22,634 nt of DNA from assembly GCA_028701645.1 (NCBI GenBank), contig JAQVQI010000006.1:1-22634 (forward strand), in the 5' to 3' direction. This DNA is from Candidatus Shapirobacteria bacterium. Lineage in GTDB: Bacteria; Patescibacteriota; Microgenomatia; UBA12405. The notes under the pieces were generated by a model that was not told the origin of the DNA, did no database searches, and worked only from the letters and a program-made list of their open reading frames with translations. A program made the translations under genes and the position numbers. Below, in pieces: positions 1 to 7,360 of this stretch. The number at the start of each line of letters is the position of its first letter. The stretch's first letter is position 1.

Positions 1-704
1 TTTTTGTGTTTTCTTGTTCTTCTAAAAGCTGGTTTACCCCATTTAGTTTTGGGATGCATACCGATAGAGCTTCGTCCTTCACCGCCTCCATGTGGATGTG
101 AGTGTGGATTTTGAGCGACTCCTCGGACTGTTGGTCGAATACCTCGATGTCGAGATTGTCCAGCTTTAGTAAGTTTTTCATTGCTATGATCAGCATTAGA
201 AATTTGACCAATAGTAGCATGAGTTTGGGAATTAAAAATTCTGATTTCACCTGAAGGAAGCTTTACAACCGCTTTGTTACCATCTATGCTTTGAATATAA
301 GCAGCCGAGCCAGCACTTTTTACTAATTGAGCCGGTTTACCAACTTGAAAACTTAGAGAATGAATTGGAACTCCAACAGGAATATTTTTTAAAAGTAAAC
401 AATTACCATCTTTGATAGGAGCATTATCAGAGGAAACAACCACATCACCAACTTTTAAATTTGAGGTAGCTAAAATATAGCTTTTTGAGCCATTTTCATA
501 AGAAAGAAGAGCAATATCTGCAGTTCGATTAGGATCGTATTCTATAGAAATAACTTTAGCTTTGATATCAAATTGTTTTCTAAACCAATCGATTTCTCGG
601 AGGAATCTTTTTTCTTCTCCACCACGATGGCGAATAGAAACATGACCCTGAGAATCACGGCCACTAGTTTTCTTTTTGATGGTTAATAAAGATTTAATAG
701 ACAT
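1..704 (-). CDS. rplB: 50S ribosomal protein L2 (uL2), C-terminal end off the window
   Basis: Large-subunit protein that supports the peptidyl-transferase centre of 23S rRNA. From the ATG at 704, 234 codons are visible without a stop. The RHRGG block lies near residues 25-29, EYDPNR in the middle, and the signature HPHGGGEGR plus a WGKPA segment near the end, so only a few to about 15 residues should be missing beyond base 1. By alignment from memory with E. coli L2 (RHIGGG at residues 52-57) the N-terminus is about 27 residues shorter. The L23 stop codon (708-710) lies in the same frame just upstream, so no longer start is possible. It is the last gene of the S10-L3-L4-L23-L2 series visible here, 3 nt after rplW. 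No Shine-Dalgarno sequence precedes the ATG. Confidence 0.96.
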   Translation of the reverse strand, partial: MSIKSLLTIKKKTSGRDSQGHVSIRHRGGEEKRFLREIDWFRKQFDIKAKVISIEYDPNRTADIALLSYENGSKSYILATSNLKVGDVVVSSDNAPIKDGNCLLLKNIPVGVPIHSLSFQVGKPAQLVKSAGSAAYIQSIDGNKAVVKLPSGEIRIFNSQTHATIGQISNADHSNEKLTKAGQSRHRGIRPTVRGVAQNPHSHPHGGGEGRSSIGMHPKTKWGKPAFRRTRKHK

Positions 705-707
705 AAA

Positions 708-1004
708 TTATTTAGTGTTTAGTTTTAATAATTCAATTTTTGTACCCTTAGTAACGGTAATAATAGCTTTTTTGCGATCTGATTTTTCAATTGGTTGTCG
801 AGTTTTCCAGTTTGTTTTAGTCTTTCCCTTTAAAATTATTGTATTTATAGCTAAAGGATTAATACCAAAAACAGATTTAAAGGTAGCCTCAATTTGGTTT
901 TTATTAGCTTTTGGACTAACCCAAAAAGAGTATTTATCTTGCGCTTGTTGAGAAGCAAGAACTTTTTCGGTAATGATTGGTTTTAAAATAATAAGTTTGT
1001 TCAT
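708..1004 (-). CDS. rplW: 50S ribosomal protein L23 (uL23)
   Basis: 98-residue large-subunit protein located near the polypeptide exit tunnel, where it contacts trigger factor and SRP in other bacteria. The N-terminal ILKPIITEK segment is the family hallmark. The central NKNQIEATFKSVFGI stretch matches the usual 'K.eIk.avE..F.v' pattern, and the length is normal. The ATG follows the rplD stop without a gap (TAA then ATG), so translation probably continues by coupling. No Shine-Dalgarno sequence is visible upstream. Order and strand are those of the S10 operon. Confidence 0.96.
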   Translation of the reverse strand: MNKLIILKPIITEKVLASQQAQDKYSFWVSPKANKNQIEATFKSVFGINPLAINTIILKGKTKTNWKTRQPIEKSDRKKAIITVTKGTKIELLKLNTK

Positions 1005-1637
1005 TTATTTAAGTTGTTCAATGGCTTGTTGGCTAAAAATTAGATAATTTTGTTTTGACAAGTCATAAACATTTAAAGAATTTAAGGTTAGCAAGTTGAT
1101 GCTTTTAATATTACCAAACGATCGTTTGACTAAGTCAATTGTTTTGTCAGTAATAATCCCAATTTTTTTACTTTTTGATAATACGCTATCAGCGGATTTA
1201 AGTCCAGTGATTAGTTTGATACCAGTCTTAGTTTTGGGTTCTAATTTTGAAAAATCATCGATGATTAAAATCTTTTTTTCTTTAGCAAATTTTGTCAAAA
1301 CAGCAGATAAGGCTTGTTTTTTCATTTTTTTATTCATTTTTAGTGAATAATTTTGCATACCATCAGGTCCAAGAGCAACACCGCCGCCTTTAAAAATAGG
1401 AGCTGTTCGATTACCATGACGAGCATTACCTGTTCCTTTTTGTGACCATACTTTTTTACGAGTACCAGCAACTTCAGATCGAGTCTTGGTTTTGGCGTAA
1501 GAAGAACGTTGATTGAATAAGTAAACTCTAATGGCTTGATTAATTATACTGGAAGAATATTCGGTATCAAAAACTGACTTAGTTAATGTCAAATCCCCCA
1601 CTTTTTTAGCTTCTATGTTGTAAATTTCGGATTTCAT
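1005..1637 (-). CDS. rplD: 50S ribosomal protein L4 (uL4)
   Basis: 210-residue large-subunit protein with a globular domain and an extended loop that reaches the exit tunnel. The loop is seen at about residues 55-100, with RSEVAGTRKKVWSQKGTG, NARHG and the GGGVALGP segment, close to the E. coli pattern. The C-terminal half has the Rossmann-like core strands (KILIIDDF, KIGIITD). Start ATG at 1637, one base after the rplC stop; upstream is only a weak purine stretch (AAGAG) inside the rplC end. In E. coli L4 also regulates the S10 operon; nothing here shows whether that holds in this organism. Confidence 0.96.
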   Translation of the reverse strand: MKSEIYNIEAKKVGDLTLTKSVFDTEYSSSIINQAIRVYLFNQRSSYAKTKTRSEVAGTRKKVWSQKGTGNARHGNRTAPIFKGGGVALGPDGMQNYSLKMNKKMKKQALSAVLTKFAKEKKILIIDDFSKLEPKTKTGIKLITGLKSADSVLSKSKKIGIITDKTIDLVKRSFGNIKSINLLTLNSLNVYDLSKQNYLIFSQQAIEQLK

Positions 1638-1638
1638 A

Positions 1639-2259
1639 TTAGTTTCTCTTTTTAAGAGTAATCCAAGAATTAAAACTTCCAGGAATTGAACCTTTAATTA
1701 AAATTTCTTTAGTTTCTGGGTTTATTGAAATAATTTCTAAACTTGAAACAGTTACAGTATCAACACCAAAATGTCCAGGCATTTTTTTGCCTTTAACGAC
1801 TTTACCAGGAGTTTGGGCACCAATAGAACCAGGTCGACGAACATAGTTTGAAGCACCTAAAAGTGGTTGTTTTTTGAATCCATGTCGTTTGACAACACCG
1901 GCAAAACCACGACCTTTTGAAGTGCCTGTAATATCGACGATGTCGCCATTATTAAAGACTGATTCAATTGCTATTTCATCTCCAATTGTCGGGATTTGGT
2001 CAGAAACTAATTTGAATTCTTTAAAAAAACTAGGTTTAATATCAAGAGATAATTTAACCATTTTACCAGTAGTGGCTTTGTTGATCCTTTTTTTAGAACC
2101 CCCAGCAACCTGAATTGACTGATAACCATCTTTATCGGTAGTTTTTATTTGAGTAACCTTAAGGGGTTTAGCGATACATTTAGTAACGGCAATTCTCTTC
2201 CCGTCAGGGGTATAAACACTGGTCATTAGACCTTTTTTTACTAAAAATCCAGAAATCAT
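1639..2259 (-). CDS. rplC: 50S ribosomal protein L3 (uL3)
   Basis: 206-residue large-subunit protein, an early assembly protein whose central extension approaches the peptidyl-transferase centre. Visible hallmarks are the N-terminal FLVKKGLMTSVYTPDG, the GTSKGRGFAGVVKRHGF motif near the middle, and RRPGSIG followed by TPGKVVKGKKMPGH in the centre-reaching loop. The loop is a few residues shorter than in E. coli (PGSIGAQTPG against GSIGQNQTPG). The length is normal. The gene starts 4 nt after the rpsJ stop with no Shine-Dalgarno sequence. Confidence 0.96.
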   Translation of the reverse strand: MISGFLVKKGLMTSVYTPDGKRIAVTKCIAKPLKVTQIKTTDKDGYQSIQVAGGSKKRINKATTGKMVKLSLDIKPSFFKEFKLVSDQIPTIGDEIAIESVFNNGDIVDITGTSKGRGFAGVVKRHGFKKQPLLGASNYVRRPGSIGAQTPGKVVKGKKMPGHFGVDTVTVSSLEIISINPETKEILIKGSIPGSFNSWITLKKRN

Positions 2260-2263
2260 AATT

Positions 2264-2575
2264 TTACATCTTAACTTCTACTTCCACTCCTGATGGCAAA
2301 TCCAAATGTTGAAGACTATCGACAGTGCGAAGGCTAGTATTGGAAATATCGATAAGACGCTTGTGAGTTCTTATTTCGAAGTGTTCACGAGCGTTCTTGT
2401 CGGTGTGAGGACTGGTTAAAACAGTAATGGTTTTTTGTTCTGTGGGTAAAGGAATAGGTCCTTCGACCTTGGCCCCAGCAGTAACCGCAGCCTCAACTAT
2501 TTTGATAGCTGCTTCATCGATAATTCGATGATCGAATGATTTTAGTCTAATACGGATGCGGTTACCTTTGGCCAT
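2264..2575 (-). CDS. rpsJ: 30S ribosomal protein S10 (uS10)
   Basis: 103-residue small-subunit head protein, also the NusE partner in transcription antitermination. The start is placed at the ATG at 2575 (MAKGNRIRIRLKSFDHRIID), which gives exactly the family length and aligns with E. coli MQNQRIRIRLKAFDHR. The open frame continues upstream into tuf, but that extension has no family similarity and would overlap tuf. The core PLPTEQKTITVLTSPH and the C-terminal LDLPSGVEVEVKM are typical. It lies 46 nt after tuf. An AAAGGA hexamer sits just after the tuf stop but is too far from this ATG to serve as a normal ribosome binding site. Confidence 0.95.
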   Translation of the reverse strand: MAKGNRIRIRLKSFDHRIIDEAAIKIVEAAVTAGAKVEGPIPLPTEQKTITVLTSPHTDKNAREHFEIRTHKRLIDISNTSLRTVDSLQHLDLPSGVEVEVKM

Positions 2576-2621
2576 TTTATTAATTTTCAATTTAACAATA
2601 TCTTTGTTTATTGATTTTCCT

Positions 2622-3794
2622 TTATTTAATAATTTTTGTAATAGCGCCAGCTCCAACAGTCAAACCACCTTCGCGAATAGCGAATCTTTGACCTTCTTGC
2701 ATAGCGACTGGTTTAATCAATTTAACTGAAACGTTAGCGTTGTCACCTGGCATAATCATTTCCATGCCTTCGGCAAGAGTGATATCTCCAGTAACATCGG
2801 TAGTTCCGATAAATACTTGAGGTCGGTACCCAGAGAAGATTGGGGTATGACGACCACCTTCTTCTTTTTTAAGTAACAAAACTTCAGCTTTAAATTCGGT
2901 ATGAGGAGTAATTGAGCCAATTTTGGCTAAAACTTGACCCCTTTCAATATCGTCTTTTTCAACACCTCGAAGTAGGATACCAACGTTGTCACCAGCTTGA
3001 CCTTGATCAAGTTGTTTGTGGAACATTTCGACTCCAGTAACAACAGCTTTTCGAGTATCTTTTAAACCAACGATTTCGATTTCGTCATTGATTTTAACAA
3101 TACCTTTTTCAATTCTTCCAGTAGCAACTGTTCCTCGTCCTTTGATAGAGAAAACGTCTTCAACTGGCATTAAGAAAGGTTTGTCTAATTCACGAGCAGG
3201 TTCAGGAATATAGGTGTCAAGAGCTTCCATTAATTTTTTGATAGAGTCAATTCCATCAGTTTCACCGTTAAGAGCTTTGAGAGCACTTCCGCGAATTATT
3301 GGAGTGTCAGCACCTGGGAACCCGTATTTAGTTAAGAGATCTCTGATTTCCATTTCGACTAAGTCTAAGAATTCTGGATCTTCAACTAAATCACATTTAT
3401 TTAAGTAGACGACTAATTTAGGAACGTTAACTTGATTAGCTAACAAGACGTGTTCTCGAGTTTGAGGCATTGGACCATCGGGTGCAGAGACGACTAAAAT
3501 AGCACCATCCATTTGAGCAGCTCCGGTAATCATGTTTTTGACATAATCAGCGTGTCCTGGACAATCGATGTGAGCGTAATGTCTTTTCTCGGTTTCGTAC
3601 TCGATATGAGAAATTGCGATAGTAACGATTTTGGAAGCATCACGGACAGTACCACCTTTAGCAATATCTGCATAAGATTTAGCACTTCCTTGAACTTTAG
3701 AAATAGCAGCAGTTAAGGTTGTTTTACCATGATCAACGTGTCCAATTGTACCAACGTTAACGTGTGGTTTATTTCTTTGATATGTATCTGCCAT
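2622..3794 (-). CDS. tuf: Elongation factor Tu with unusual switch I
   Basis: 390-residue GTPase that delivers aminoacyl-tRNA to the ribosome. The three-domain EF-Tu layout is clear. G1 is GHVDHGKT (residues 18-25); G3 is DCPGH with the catalytic His at about 81; G4 is NKCD (132-135); G5 is SALK. Domains 2 and 3 carry GRGTVATGRIEKG, GVEMF, RGQVLAKIG, EGGRHTPIF and the C-terminal FAIREGG. Switch I is odd: the usual ARGITI is replaced by SKIVTI (residues 54-59), although the Mg-binding Thr (T58) is kept. A strong Shine-Dalgarno sequence and its own promoter lie upstream, so it can be expressed independently of fusA. Only one copy is seen in the window. Confidence 0.97.
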   Translation of the reverse strand: MADTYQRNKPHVNVGTIGHVDHGKTTLTAAISKVQGSAKSYADIAKGGTVRDASKIVTIAISHIEYETEKRHYAHIDCPGHADYVKNMITGAAQMDGAILVVSAPDGPMPQTREHVLLANQVNVPKLVVYLNKCDLVEDPEFLDLVEMEIRDLLTKYGFPGADTPIIRGSALKALNGETDGIDSIKKLMEALDTYIPEPARELDKPFLMPVEDVFSIKGRGTVATGRIEKGIVKINDEIEIVGLKDTRKAVVTGVEMFHKQLDQGQAGDNVGILLRGVEKDDIERGQVLAKIGSITPHTEFKAEVLLLKKEEGGRHTPIFSGYRPQVFIGTTDVTGDITLAEGMEMIMPGDNANVSVKLIKPVAMQEGQRFAIREGGLTVGAGAITKIIK

Positions 3795-3799
3795 AGATT

Positions 3800-3806
3800 C
3801 TCCTTT
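3800..3806 (-). promoter_or_regulatory. Strong Shine-Dalgarno of tuf
   Basis: On the minus strand AAAGGAG lies 5 nt before the tuf ATG. It is one of only two clear Shine-Dalgarno sequences in the window; the other precedes rpoC. It fixes the tuf start at 3794. Confidence 0.85.
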
Positions 3807-3879
3807 TTGTTTTTATTTTATTTGTCTTGTTTAAGACTTAATTTCTAATTAATAATATTTTAGATTAAAACGCTGTTAG

Positions 3880-3908
3880 ATTGTATCAGCAAGTTTAAGG
3901 CTTTGCAA
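3880..3908 (-). promoter_or_regulatory. Sigma-70 type promoter for tuf
   Basis: In the 128-base fusA-tuf spacer the minus strand reads TTGCAA (3903-3908), a 17-base gap, then TACAAT (3880-3885). Both hexamers are close to consensus and the spacing is ideal. Transcription would begin near 3873, leaving a leader of about 80 nt rich in A and T before tuf. It would allow extra tuf, rpsJ and L3-L2 transcripts relative to fusA. Confidence 0.7.
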
Positions 3909-3922
3909 TAATTACATTTGAG

Positions 3923-6034
3923 TTAATTTTTACCTCCATTGAGTTTAGTGGTTAACTTCTCTTGAATATCACGAGGAACGGGGTCGTAGTGGCTTGGTTC
4001 CATATAAAATGAACCTCGACCTTGAGTCAAGCTTCTGATTACAGTGGCATAACCTCGAACGTCCTCTAGAGGAATAAAAGCATCGATGGTGGTGAAGTTG
4101 GACGATTCGACGGTGCCATTAATTTGACCTCGACGTGAAGATAAATCACCGATAACTGATCCTAAGAATTCAGAAGGAGTGCTAACCTCAAATTTCATGA
4201 TTGGTTCTAGTACAAGTGGCTTGGCTGCTTGAAAAGCGTCTTTAATGGCATACGATCCGGCCAACTTGAAAGCCATTTCGGAAGAATCGACTTCGTGGTA
4301 GGTTCCGTCGTAAACAGTGACTTTAATATCGGTACATGGATAACCCGCAATAATTCCTTTTTGAAGAGTTTCTTTGATACCTTTTTCAATAGCAGGAATA
4401 AAGTTGGCTGGAATAGCTCCACCTTTGACAGCATTAACAAATTCATAACCTTCGCCTCTATTTTTGGGTTCAACTTTTATTTTACAATGTCCATATTGAC
4501 CATGTCCGCCAGATTGATGAATATATTTACCTTCACCATCGGCATTCATAGAGATAGTTTCTCGATAAGCGACTTGAGGGGAACCGGTTTTAACGTTGAC
4601 GCCAAATTCACGCTTAAGACGATCGACAATAATTTCTAGATATAGTTCTCCCATACCCGCGATTATTGTTTGGCCGGTTTCGTGATTGTAAGATACTTTA
4701 AAAGTAGGATCTTCAATAGCCAAGCGATTGAGAGCAGCCCCCATTTTCTCTTGATCATCAGCAGTAGCTGGTTCAATTGAAAGTGAGATAACTGGTTCAG
4801 CAAACTGAATTGGGGATAAAGAAATTACATTATTAGCGTCACAAAGAGTGTCGCCAGTAGTTGATTCTTTTAGACCAATACAAGCAACGATTTCTCCGGC
4901 AAAACCTTCTTCGATACCTTCTCTTTTATCAGCATGCATCAAAAGTAAACGACCAATTCGTTCTGATTTTTGTTTGGTGGTATTGTAAACTTCAGATCCT
5001 GATTTGAGGGCCCCAGAATAAACCCTAACATAGGACAAAGTTCCAACGTGCGGGTCAGATTGAACCTTAAATAAAAGAGCAGATAATGGTTCTGATTTAA
5101 TAGGTTTTCGGGTAATTACTTCATTGTTGTTGGGATCAAAACCTTCAATTGGAGGAAGATCAAGCGGAGAAGGAAGATAATCGACAATTCCGTCTAGGAT
5201 AGGATGGATTCCTTTGTTTCTCCAGGCAGCACCACAAAAAATCGGAAATAGTTTTCGGTCAATAGTAGCTTTTCGAAGAGTAGCTTTTAGTTCTGGAATA
5301 GAAATTTCTTGATCGTTTAAAAATTTCTCCATTAAAACTTCGTCTTCACCGGCAATTTTCTCAACCATTTTAGCTCGAGCTTTGAGGGCTTTTTCTTTAT
5401 ATTCATCAGTGACATCTTTTATGGTAAATTCCAAACCTTCTTCATCTTTATCATAAATAATCATTTTCATTTCTATTAAGTCGATGACACCAACAAAATC
5501 GTGTTCTTCGCCAATAGGAATAACTACCGGGACAATAGGAGCACGTAATTTGTCATGAATACTTTGAAGAGTGTTGTCAAAGGATGCTCCAATTTTGTCC
5601 ATTTTATTGACAAAAGCAATTCGAGGGACACCGTATTTGTCGGCCTGTCGCCAGACAGTTTCGGATTGAGCCTGAACTCCCGCATTACCATCAAAAATCA
5701 TAATAGCGCCATCGAGAACACGAAGAGATCGTTCGACTTCGGCGGTAAAATCGACATGTCCGGGGGTATCAATAATATTGAGACGAAATTCTTTCCAAAA
5801 AGTAGTAACACAAGCGGATTGAATAGTAATACCCCGTTCTCTTTCTTGAACCATAGAATCGGTAGTAGTAGTACCATCGTCAACTGAACCAATTTTGTGA
5901 ATATTGCCAGTATAAAACAAAAGTCGTTCGGTGGTAGTAGTTTTACCGCCGTCGATATGAGCAATAATGCCGATATTTCGAACTTTTTCAATTGCAACGT
6001 CGCGATTTTTAGTAAGTTTAATTTGGTCAGCCAT
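3923..6034 (-). CDS. fusA: Elongation factor G
   Basis: 703-residue translocation GTPase, standard length for the family. It starts NVRNIGIIAHIDGGKTTTTE-like: the P-loop has GG where most EF-G have AG. Switch I retains RERGITIQSA, G3 is DTPGH, and G4 is NKMD. Domains II-V follow, with GQYGHCKIKVEP in domain IV and SPSEFLGSVIGDL- and RRGQI-type motifs in domain V. The intact RGIT here contrasts with EF-Tu downstream. In the canonical str operon it follows rpsG directly; here about 5.3 kb of envelope-related genes lies between. No Shine-Dalgarno sequence is seen; the leader contains an octamer repeat array and a hairpin. Confidence 0.97.
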   Translation of the reverse strand: MADQIKLTKNRDVAIEKVRNIGIIAHIDGGKTTTTERLLFYTGNIHKIGSVDDGTTTTDSMVQERERGITIQSACVTTFWKEFRLNIIDTPGHVDFTAEVERSLRVLDGAIMIFDGNAGVQAQSETVWRQADKYGVPRIAFVNKMDKIGASFDNTLQSIHDKLRAPIVPVVIPIGEEHDFVGVIDLIEMKMIIYDKDEEGLEFTIKDVTDEYKEKALKARAKMVEKIAGEDEVLMEKFLNDQEISIPELKATLRKATIDRKLFPIFCGAAWRNKGIHPILDGIVDYLPSPLDLPPIEGFDPNNNEVITRKPIKSEPLSALLFKVQSDPHVGTLSYVRVYSGALKSGSEVYNTTKQKSERIGRLLLMHADKREGIEEGFAGEIVACIGLKESTTGDTLCDANNVISLSPIQFAEPVISLSIEPATADDQEKMGAALNRLAIEDPTFKVSYNHETGQTIIAGMGELYLEIIVDRLKREFGVNVKTGSPQVAYRETISMNADGEGKYIHQSGGHGQYGHCKIKVEPKNRGEGYEFVNAVKGGAIPANFIPAIEKGIKETLQKGIIAGYPCTDIKVTVYDGTYHEVDSSEMAFKLAGSYAIKDAFQAAKPLVLEPIMKFEVSTPSEFLGSVIGDLSSRRGQINGTVESSNFTTIDAFIPLEDVRGYATVIRSLTQGRGSFYMEPSHYDPVPRDIQEKLTTKLNGGKN

Positions 6035-6043
6035 AGGTTGGTG

Positions 6044-6075
6044 CTTTAGTACTTTAGAGCATCAGAGCTTTAGAA
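6044..6075. repeat. Four-unit octamer array in the fusA leader
   Basis: On the plus strand four 8-base units follow one another: CTTTAGTA, CTTTAGAG, CATCAGAG, CTTTAGAA. The third is degenerate. The array ends about 10 bases before the fusA start. It belongs with the other short-period arrays found in spacers of this window. Confidence 0.7.
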
Positions 6076-6100
6076 CTAAAATTTAAAATAAATTTAAAAA

Positions 6101-6130
6101 TAAATAAAAACTGCTGCAGATATGCAACAG
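6101..6130 (-). terminator. Terminator-like hairpin upstream of fusA
   Basis: On the minus strand an 8-base stem CTGTTGCA / TGCAGCAG (one mismatch) with a 4-base loop spans 6111-6130 and is followed by TTTTTATTTA. This is the form of an intrinsic terminator for transcription heading toward fusA. It could stop the rpo-rps-rml transcript after it has run antisense through the plus-strand gene at 6166-7359, or act as an attenuator in a fusA leader. Confidence 0.5.
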
Positions 6131-6141
6131 CGGATGAAGTT

Positions 6142-6150
6142 ATGATAGCA
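6142..6150 (-). promoter_or_regulatory. Possible extended -10 element toward fusA
   Basis: The minus strand reads TGCTATCAT, an extended -10 like sequence, between the hairpin at 6111-6130 and the divergent gene at 6166. No good -35 hexamer is found at 16-18 bases. The overlapping plus-strand reading TATGAT (6141-6146) could serve the divergent gene equally well. Weak evidence. Confidence 0.25.
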
Positions 6151-6165
6151 TATTGAATATAAAAT

Positions 6166-7359
6166 ATGTATAAGAAAATTGCATTAATAGGTGGTGGGAT
6201 TGGTGGTTTGACTGCCGGTTATTATTTATCCAAAAAAGGTCACAGAGTAACTATTTTTGAAAAAGAAAATTTTTTGGGAGGATTGGCAGGTGATTTTAAA
6301 ATGGAAGGAGAAAATTTAGAAAAGCTTTATCATCATTTTTTTAAAACTGATAAAGACTTAATTAACTTACTGAAAGAAGTTGGACTAGAAGGACAAATTA
6401 TCTGGAATAAAAGCTCGACTGGACTTTATTGGAAAAATAAGATGTATCCGTTTAACGAGGCGATGGATTTGTTAAGGTTCAAACCACTATCACTAGTGGA
6501 TAAATTCAGAATGGGAATGGCAGCATTATATTTGGGTTTTGATAAAAATTGGCAGAAATATGAAGATAAGACAGCAGTAGAATGGGTTAGAAGGTGGATG
6601 GGTAAAAAAGGCTATGAAGTAGTATGGAAACCGTTATTGCAGGGAAAGTTTCATAAATATTACAAAGATATTTCTATGGCATGGCTCTGGGCTAGAATTC
6701 ATACCAGAGGAAATTCTAAAAATGATAAAGGTGAAGAGGTTTTGGGTTATATTGACGGTGGGTTTGAAAAATTAGTTGAAAGGTTGGCAGAATTGATTAA
6801 AATCAATGGTGGGGAGATAAAATTAAAAAATGAGATAAGAGATACCAAAGACTTGGAAAAAAATTTCGATCTAGTAATTGATACCCGGCCTGATAAAGAG
6901 GTGGAGTATTTGGCCACAGTAAATATTGTCTTTAGCTCAGACCAAAATTTAAGTGAATATTATTGGCATAATATAAATGATTCCAAATCCCCTTTTTTGG
7001 CCTTTATTCAACATACAAATCTAGTCGGGAAGGAAAAATATAACAATAAAAATATTTATTACTTAGGGGTTTATGTTCCACAAGACCATGAATTTTTGGA
7101 AATGGATGAGAAAAAGTTAATTAATCAATGGTTTGATTATTTAAAAAAGATTTTTTCAAAGTTTGATAAAACTAGGGCAAAAAACGTGTCAGTGTTTCGA
7201 TTTAAATATGGCCAACATATAGTTAGTAGAAAGTATAAAGTAAAAAGTTATAAAGTCAGCGACAAAGTATACCGAATGAATTTTGCCCAAATTTATCCAC
7301 AAGATAGAGGAGTAAACTTTGGAGTGCGAGAAGCAAAGAAATTAATTTCTAGCCTTTAA
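6166..7359 (+). CDS. FAD-dependent oxidoreductase of the amine oxidase / protoporphyrinogen oxidase-like superfamily
   Basis: 397 residues. The N-terminus has the dinucleotide-binding fingerprint GGGIGGLTAGYYL at residues 9-21, an acidic residue ending strand 2 (TIFEKE), and the FAD-family GGLAG motif near 38-42. The C-terminal YPQDRGVNFGVREA resembles the second FAD-contact region of this superfamily. The substrate cannot be read from the sequence. Heme synthesis is not implied by anything nearby, and desaturase- or mutase-like roles on glycans or lipids are equally possible given the adjoining rhamnose genes. It is the only plus-strand gene in the left 20 kb. It faces rmlD tail to tail with a single base between the stop codons. 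No Shine-Dalgarno sequence is seen before the ATG. Confidence 0.8.
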   Translation: MYKKIALIGGGIGGLTAGYYLSKKGHRVTIFEKENFLGGLAGDFKMEGENLEKLYHHFFKTDKDLINLLKEVGLEGQIIWNKSSTGLYWKNKMYPFNEAMDLLRFKPLSLVDKFRMGMAALYLGFDKNWQKYEDKTAVEWVRRWMGKKGYEVVWKPLLQGKFHKYYKDISMAWLWARIHTRGNSKNDKGEEVLGYIDGGFEKLVERLAELIKINGGEIKLKNEIRDTKDLEKNFDLVIDTRPDKEVEYLATVNIVFSSDQNLSEYYWHNINDSKSPFLAFIQHTNLVGKEKYNNKNIYYLGVYVPQDHEFLEMDEKKLINQWFDYLKKIFSKFDKTRAKNVSVFRFKYGQHIVSRKYKVKSYKVSDKVYRMNFAQIYPQDRGVNFGVREAKKLISSL

Positions 7360-7360
7360 G

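Noticed and set aside
2576..2656. Longer S10 reading frame starting inside tuf
   Set aside because: The extra 27 residues have no similarity to S10, overlap the tuf end, and the internal ATG at 2575 gives the exact family length.
3824..3837. Small hairpin GTCTT-GTTT-AAGAC in the tuf leader
   Set aside because: Five weak pairs, no T-run, and no other sign of function.
4207..4639. Open frames antisense or shifted within fusA, rpoB, rpoC and tuf
   Set aside because: They lie wholly inside strongly conserved genes, lack recognisable domains and follow the codon pattern of the true frame.
6166..7359. Protoporphyrinogen oxidase (hemG/hemY) as a precise function
   Set aside because: Only the general FAD fold is supported; no other heme gene is present and such pathways are usually absent in this kind of organism.
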